A stretch of DNA of 9,339 bases from Acidobacteriaceae bacterium (GTDB lineage Bacteria > Acidobacteriota > Terriglobia > Terriglobales > Acidobacteriaceae): NCBI GenBank assembly GCA_003164255.1, contig PLST01000426.1, positions 1 to 9,339 of the forward strand, read 5' to 3'. The position numbers and the translations under genes are program-made. Under the pieces are notes generated by a model. That model was not told where the DNA came from. It saw only the letters and a list, made by a program, of their open reading frames with translations, and searched no databases. Position 1 is the first letter of the stretch. The number at the start of each line of letters is the position of its first letter. Shown here in pieces: positions 6,134-9,339 of this stretch.

Positions 6134-7574
6134 GGTGCTGCTCCCTTCTCTCATCGCGCGGTTGCGATGAGTTGCCAGATCGCGGGGGAAAAAGCCGGCT
6201 GAGGCGCGAAGCCATCCACACCGTTGCCCGGAGTGCAACGAGGGAGGAACAAAAGAGGACCGTTCCGAGGAGCCGCTTGGGGCGCACGCGGGAATATGCG
6301 AGGTTTGCGAGCCATGCCGGAACGGTATAAGCACGGGCAATGCCGAATAATCCCAATCGAGCGCGAAGATGCGTTTCGTAAAACATTTTCTCGATCAAGC
6401 TATTGAAGTAGCGACCGACGCTCATCACTCGAATGTTGTAAGCGACTCTCGCAAGGGCGGGAATGGTTTTTCTCTCCCGATACTTGCAAACCAGACTGGC
6501 AGACTCCGCGGCATGGCGTAGCGCCGCTGTTACTCCATTGCCGGTAATCGGATCAGACTGCGAGGCCGCTTCGCCGATGATGATCCAGTTCGGTCCGCAA
6601 ACGCCTTGGTAAGTGCGGCAGAGAAACGATGTAGCCGCAACTCGTTGGTGAGTATTCTCCTTGACGAGAGACCCCAGGCGCGAGAATTTCTGCATCTGCC
6701 CCGCAAGCACGTCTTCATTTGTCAGGCCATTGGCGCGTTGAACCTTAACTTTCGATCCGGGCGCCACATATCCGATGCTGCTGACGCCGGGCTGGATTGG
6801 GATTTCCCAGATCCAATCCATGTACTCGCTTTCTGGGCTGAGCATGTAAAGCGTGGTTCCCTCTACCCAATCCCGGGTAGGAAAGTGCGCCCAAAGCGCG
6901 ACCTTACGCGGCCCATAGGCGACAGACGACAGCTTGAATTCCCTACCGAGCAAGCTGGCCGCGGCACCGGATGCGTCGATAAACCAGGGGGCTCGAATAG
7001 AGCGGCCTTCCGCAGTGGCAACGCTCATGATTCGACGATCGCAAATCTCAAAGCCGATGACTCGCTCGTGAAGGGTGCGGATTCCGTGGGCCTGCGCCGA
7101 CTGCTTGAGCCGTTCATGAACCTGCCGGCGATCCAGGTGCAATGTGCGCACTTCCACATTCCAAGGGCGCTCGGCTAGCCATGCACCGGGAAGGAACTCC
7201 TCTCGAGAGCCGTCAGTTGAAATTACAGTAATGTGGCGCTTGAACGTGGCTGCGCCGGAGGCCACCAACTCTTCCATCGTCAGGCCGAGTTGGGCAAATA
7301 GCTGGGGGGCCGACCAGTCGAGAGACTCCCCAATAATTTGAGGAAACGACTCGTGGGGCTCGAGACAAACCACCCGCATGCCGCCCCGCGCGAGGTGAAT
7401 CGCAGCAGCCTGCCCGGCAAGGCCGCCACCGATAACGACAGCATCGGCTTGGAGTTCCGCGTTGTGGTCCTGCCCCTCAGCAGCCATAAGGTACTTGAAT
7501 TTCCCAAGCGCCGCGTGGAGGCGCGGATCACTGTACAGCAACGCTACAGGAATGCGGCTAAGAGCGGCATCCAT
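6111..7574 (-). CDS. FAD-dependent oxidoreductase, flavin halogenase-like
   Basis: 487 residues from ATG 7574; an ATG at 7487 (residue 30) sits nearer the FAD fold and is equally plausible, as neither has a good ribosome site. The Rossmann motif is VVIGGGLAGQAAAIHLARGG (46-65). IGESL (81-85), ASGAATFKRHI (105-115), DASGAAASLLGR (200-211) and IIIGEAASQSDPITGNGV (331-348) follow the order of group A flavin monooxygenases and halogenases. Most telling is DWIWEIP (253-259), which carries the WxWxIP motif of flavin-dependent halogenases. Lys112 in ATFKR also resembles the placement of the halogenase catalytic lysine (ATFK in PrnA/RebH-type enzymes). A hydrophobic or amphipathic stretch near 434-461 may attach it to the membrane. 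It likely needs a partner flavin reductase, which is not in the window. It could also be a non-halogenating monooxygenase or reductase of the same superfamily. It is the middle gene of the operon, upstream of the hydrolase. Confidence 0.85.
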   Translation of the reverse strand: MDAALSRIPVALLYSDPRLHAALGKFKYLMAAEGQDHNAELQADAVVIGGGLAGQAAAIHLARGGMRVVCLEPHESFPQIIGESLDWSAPQLFAQLGLTMEELVASGAATFKRHITVISTDGSREEFLPGAWLAERPWNVEVRTLHLDRRQVHERLKQSAQAHGIRTLHERVIGFEICDRRIMSVATAEGRSIRAPWFIDASGAAASLLGREFKLSSVAYGPRKVALWAHFPTRDWVEGTTLYMLSPESEYMDWIWEIPIQPGVSSIGYVAPGSKVKVQRANGLTNEDVLAGQMQKFSRLGSLVKENTHQRVAATSFLCRTYQGVCGPNWIIIGEAASQSDPITGNGVTAALRHAAESASLVCKYRERKTIPALARVAYNIRVMSVGRYFNSLIEKMFYETHLRARLGLFGIARAYTVPAWLANLAYSRVRPKRLLGTVLFCSSLVALRATVWMASRLSRLFPPRSGNSSQPRDERREQHRALQTPR

Positions 7575-7586
7575 CGAAAGGTTGAG
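7567..7586. repeat. Direct repeat copy 1 (overlaps the flavoenzyme's upstream ATG)
   Basis: GCATCCATCGAAAGGTTGAG matches the stretch at 8783-8802 in 19 of 20 bases, in the same orientation. The copy contains the ATG at 7574 on the minus strand. The two copies bracket the TauE/SafE gene, 1216 bases apart. Confidence 0.6.
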
Positions 7587-7646
7587 TCAGCGGAGGCAGT
7601 TGGGGAGGTGGCCGCAGGAATCGTTGTCCAGGCCTCGGTTTCACAC

Positions 7647-8702
7647 TTAGGCATCCCGGGGACTTGGGCTCGCCGGGCGATACCTTGTTGCGCGGCTCAT
7701 TGCCCAATCGATTAACCCGCATGCCGCCAGTGTTGCCAGCGAGGCCAAAAGCACATGCCGTGACATCGGCACGAGGAGCAGTGTGCTCAAAAACTCAAGA
7801 GCGATCAGGAAGAGTAAAAGCAGCACGATGGCGTGCCGCTTCATGTGCGAGCAAATCAGGGCTCCCAGGGGCGCTCCAACCGCAACGACCGGCACAGCCG
7901 CCAGCCAATAACCCATCACGGCCGGCGTAACGTCCCTCAGGACGAAGATATGGAAAAGGAAACCCGGGATGGTCACCATGGTCATAAGAATGACGGTAGT
8001 AGGTGTGACGATCTTCTCGTTGATCCGGAACAAGAGCACCATCACCATAAAGGCGACCGAGTTCTCCCCGGTTCCGACCAGCGCGCTGACCACTCCTCCC
8101 ACAAACCCGGCCGCGATAAGAATGCCTTTCTCGCCCAACCCGAATATCGGCATGCACTCATTCCGCCACACGGTCTTGTCGCGATTGACCAACCACAGAG
8201 CTACGCCCAGGCTGCTCACAAGCACGGTAAACGAAGTACGTACGAAAACCGGCGGAACAAATGGCGCGACTGAGTAGGCTCCGAAGACGACGCCGAGCAC
8301 TCCGGGAATTCCGGCATAGAAGAGCACTCGCCGCTCAATCGGGATGCGGAGATACAGGATACTCAGCGTCGCGGATCCCATGCCGACGCTCTGGATTGCA
8401 AGCGAGAAATTTCGCGCGTCATACGGAGCGATATGAAGCAGTTTCGTGAAAATTGGAAAGGCGATCGCTCCTCCGCCCTCGCTGGTGCCGCCGCCGACCA
8501 TGGAACCGAAAACCATGGTAAGAGCAATTCTCCAGTCCGCAATCAGATGGTGAATTGCGAGCCGACCTCCGAAAGCCAACCAAATTCCCCAAACAAAAAA
8601 CGCGATAGTGAGGTTGACGAGAAGCGCGTTTCTTGTCCTTGGTTTCTCTTGCACGGTTGCTGCTTCGCACGGCAAGGAGGGTTCGTGGATAGGGCTCGAC
8701 AT
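7647..8702 (-). CDS. TauE/SafE family membrane exporter (sulfite/organic-anion type)
   Basis: A 351-residue, very hydrophobic protein, typical in length for PF01925, with about eight membrane segments (about 28-46, 58-75, 102-118, 126-146, 155-172, 192-223, 232-254 and 262-284, then 289-334). The two family half-repeats start at GSMVGGGTSEGGGAIAFPIF (66-85) and GFVGGVVSALVGTGE (199-213). The first matches the Gly-rich GxxGGxxGxGGG element that opens each half. Family members move sulfite, sulfoacetate or other small anions out of the cell; no substrate can be read here. The ATG at 8702 has GGAG 12 bases upstream, rather distant. It is the first gene of the probable operon, 72 bases before the flavoenzyme start, and is divergent from the antiporter gene. 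Confidence 0.9.
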   Translation of the reverse strand: MSSPIHEPSLPCEAATVQEKPRTRNALLVNLTIAFFVWGIWLAFGGRLAIHHLIADWRIALTMVFGSMVGGGTSEGGGAIAFPIFTKLLHIAPYDARNFSLAIQSVGMGSATLSILYLRIPIERRVLFYAGIPGVLGVVFGAYSVAPFVPPVFVRTSFTVLVSSLGVALWLVNRDKTVWRNECMPIFGLGEKGILIAAGFVGGVVSALVGTGENSVAFMVMVLLFRINEKIVTPTTVILMTMVTIPGFLFHIFVLRDVTPAVMGYWLAAVPVVAVGAPLGALICSHMKRHAIVLLLLFLIALEFLSTLLLVPMSRHVLLASLATLAACGLIDWAMSRATRYRPASPSPRDA

Positions 8703-8782
8703 GCGTCGCAGGGTCTCCAGGATGTTTGCGATGTGGCGACAGGAAGCCTAATTCTGAATCATCGCCTGCGACCCGAATTTGC

Positions 8783-8802
8783 GCATCCATCGAAAGGTGG
8801 AG
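8783..8802. repeat. Direct repeat copy 2 (upstream of the exporter gene)
   Basis: GCATCCATCGAAAGGTGGAG differs from the copy at 7567-7586 only at position 17 (G for T). It lies 80 bases upstream of the exporter's start. Confidence 0.6.
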
Positions 8803-8829
8803 AGCGAGGTTCGGTAACGGTCTTGATAT

Positions 8830-8847
8830 AAGAGTTATATAACGCTT
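8830..8847. promoter_or_regulatory. 18-bp dyad around GTTATATAAC
   Basis: AAGAGTTATATAACGCTT is symmetric except for one pair (A8833/G8844). Its centre, GTTATATAAC (8834-8843), is a perfect 10-bp palindrome that contains -10-like TATAAC. Positioned 29 bases before the antiporter ATG, it could be an operator over that promoter. Confidence 0.45.
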
Positions 8848-8875
8848 GTCCCAACTCTCGGCAGGATTGGTGACG

Positions 8876-9339
8876 ATGTCCCTCCTCATTCAGATACCCT
8901 TCGTGATACTCGTGACCCTGACCTCCGGTGCCGTGGCTCGCAGACTCGGTCAGTCGCGGGTCATCGGCGAGATTGTGGGGGGGATTCTTTTGGGCCCCTC
9001 GGTTTTCGGCCGCTTCGCGCCGACAGCCGAGGGCGCGCTCTTCCCGCCGTCCTCAATAGCGTCGTTCGAGATGCTATCCACGGTGGGGCTCATTCTTTTC
9101 TTGTTTCTGATTGGAACGGAAGTGAACATTGAGCACCTCTACCATCAACGTGCAACTGCGGCCTTGGCCAGCACGCTGAGTATTTTGGCGCCGTTTGCTT
9201 TTGGCGTTCTGCTCGCCCATCCACTGCGCACTCGTTTTGCCCCGCAAGGAATCAGGAATTTACCGTTTGTGATGTTTCTTGGCATCGCGATGAGCATCAC
9301 GGCGTTTCCCGTACTGGCGCGCATCCTCGAAGAACGAGG
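8876..9339 (+). CDS. CPA2-type cation/proton antiporter, N-terminal part (runs off right edge)
   Basis: 154 residues visible from ATG 8876, preceded by AGGA at 9-base spacing; an in-frame GTG two codons earlier is less well placed. The sequence matches the start of the Na+/H+ exchanger domain (PF00999) as found in the KefB/CPA2 branch. A first hydrophobic helix is followed by GEIVGGILLGPSVFG (31-45), then LSTVGLILFLFLIGTEVN (67-84), and MSITAFPVLARILEE (139-153), the conserved S-x-TA-x-PV-x-R-x-L element of the ion pathway. The usual CPA2 length is over 380 residues, so most of the gene, including any TrkA domain, lies outside. Likely role: exchange of Na+ or K+ for protons at the inner membrane. 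Confidence 0.93.
   Translation, partial: MSLLIQIPFVILVTLTSGAVARRLGQSRVIGEIVGGILLGPSVFGRFAPTAEGALFPPSSIASFEMLSTVGLILFLFLIGTEVNIEHLYHQRATAALASTLSILAPFAFGVLLAHPLRTRFAPQGIRNLPFVMFLGIAMSITAFPVLARILEER

Larger units (their letters stand above)
8703..8875. promoter_or_regulatory. Divergent intergenic region with promoter(s) for the exporter operon and antiporter
   Basis: A 173-base gap between genes transcribed in opposite directions. It contains the 18-bp dyad at 8830-8847, direct repeat copy 2 at 8783-8802, and AT-rich hexamers (TTGATA 8823-8828, TATAAC 8838-8843), but no clean pair of -35 and -10 at 17-base spacing. Confidence 0.5.

Noticed and set aside
6134..6340. 69-residue N-terminal extension of the alpha/beta hydrolase
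   Set aside because: Most of it lies within the flavoenzyme gene in another frame, is low in family likeness, and a GTG with a strong ribosome site at 6133 explains the start better.
6606..7178. 190-residue open frame on the plus strand
   Set aside because: Lies inside the flavoenzyme gene on the opposite strand and shows no protein-family features.
8419..8889. 156-residue minus-strand frame crossing the exporter start
   Set aside because: Overlaps the exporter in another frame and runs across the divergent promoter region; no family features.

Overview
The window looks like a chromosomal segment of a GC-moderate soil bacterium, most likely an acidobacterium. This is inferred from three things: a Tat-exported glycoamylase-like (COG5368) protein, a carboxypeptidase-regulatory-like membrane protein, and a LuxR-type helix-turn-helix fragment of the style common in that phylum. 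No rRNA, tRNA, CRISPR array, transposase or phage gene was seen.

Layout. Bases 1-759 (minus) are the N-terminal membrane half of an ABC exporter that runs off the left edge. Bases 946-2355 (minus) encode a Tat-exported glycoside-hydrolase-like protein, divergent from a membrane-anchored, six-cysteine protein at 2570-3577 (plus). A 454-base intergenic region between convergent genes (3578-4031) holds a duplicated block with 10-bp-phased TGTCC boxes and a perfect TATAAT hexamer, but no convincing gene. Bases 4032-5114 (minus) encode a strange chimera. It has a Tat signal and the front half of a transglutaminase (with its Cys), joined in frame to a scrap of Ser/Thr-kinase hinge and then to a LuxR DNA-binding domain. 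Upstream of it lie several strong dyads and a likely terminator.

Bases 5228-8702 (minus) form a probable operon, transcribed TauE/SafE exporter -> halogenase-like FAD enzyme -> Asp-nucleophile alpha/beta hydrolase. The last two overlap by 23 bases, so they are probably translationally coupled. A 20-base direct repeat (19/20 identical) brackets the exporter gene. At the right edge a CPA2-type cation/proton antiporter (8876 onward, plus) is divergent from the operon across an intergenic region that carries an 18-bp dyad.

The most unusual objects are the transglutaminase-kinase-LuxR chimera, the phased TGTCC array with its duplicated orphan promoter-like block, and the flavoenzyme/hydrolase/exporter cassette. 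The other genes are ordinary members of known families.
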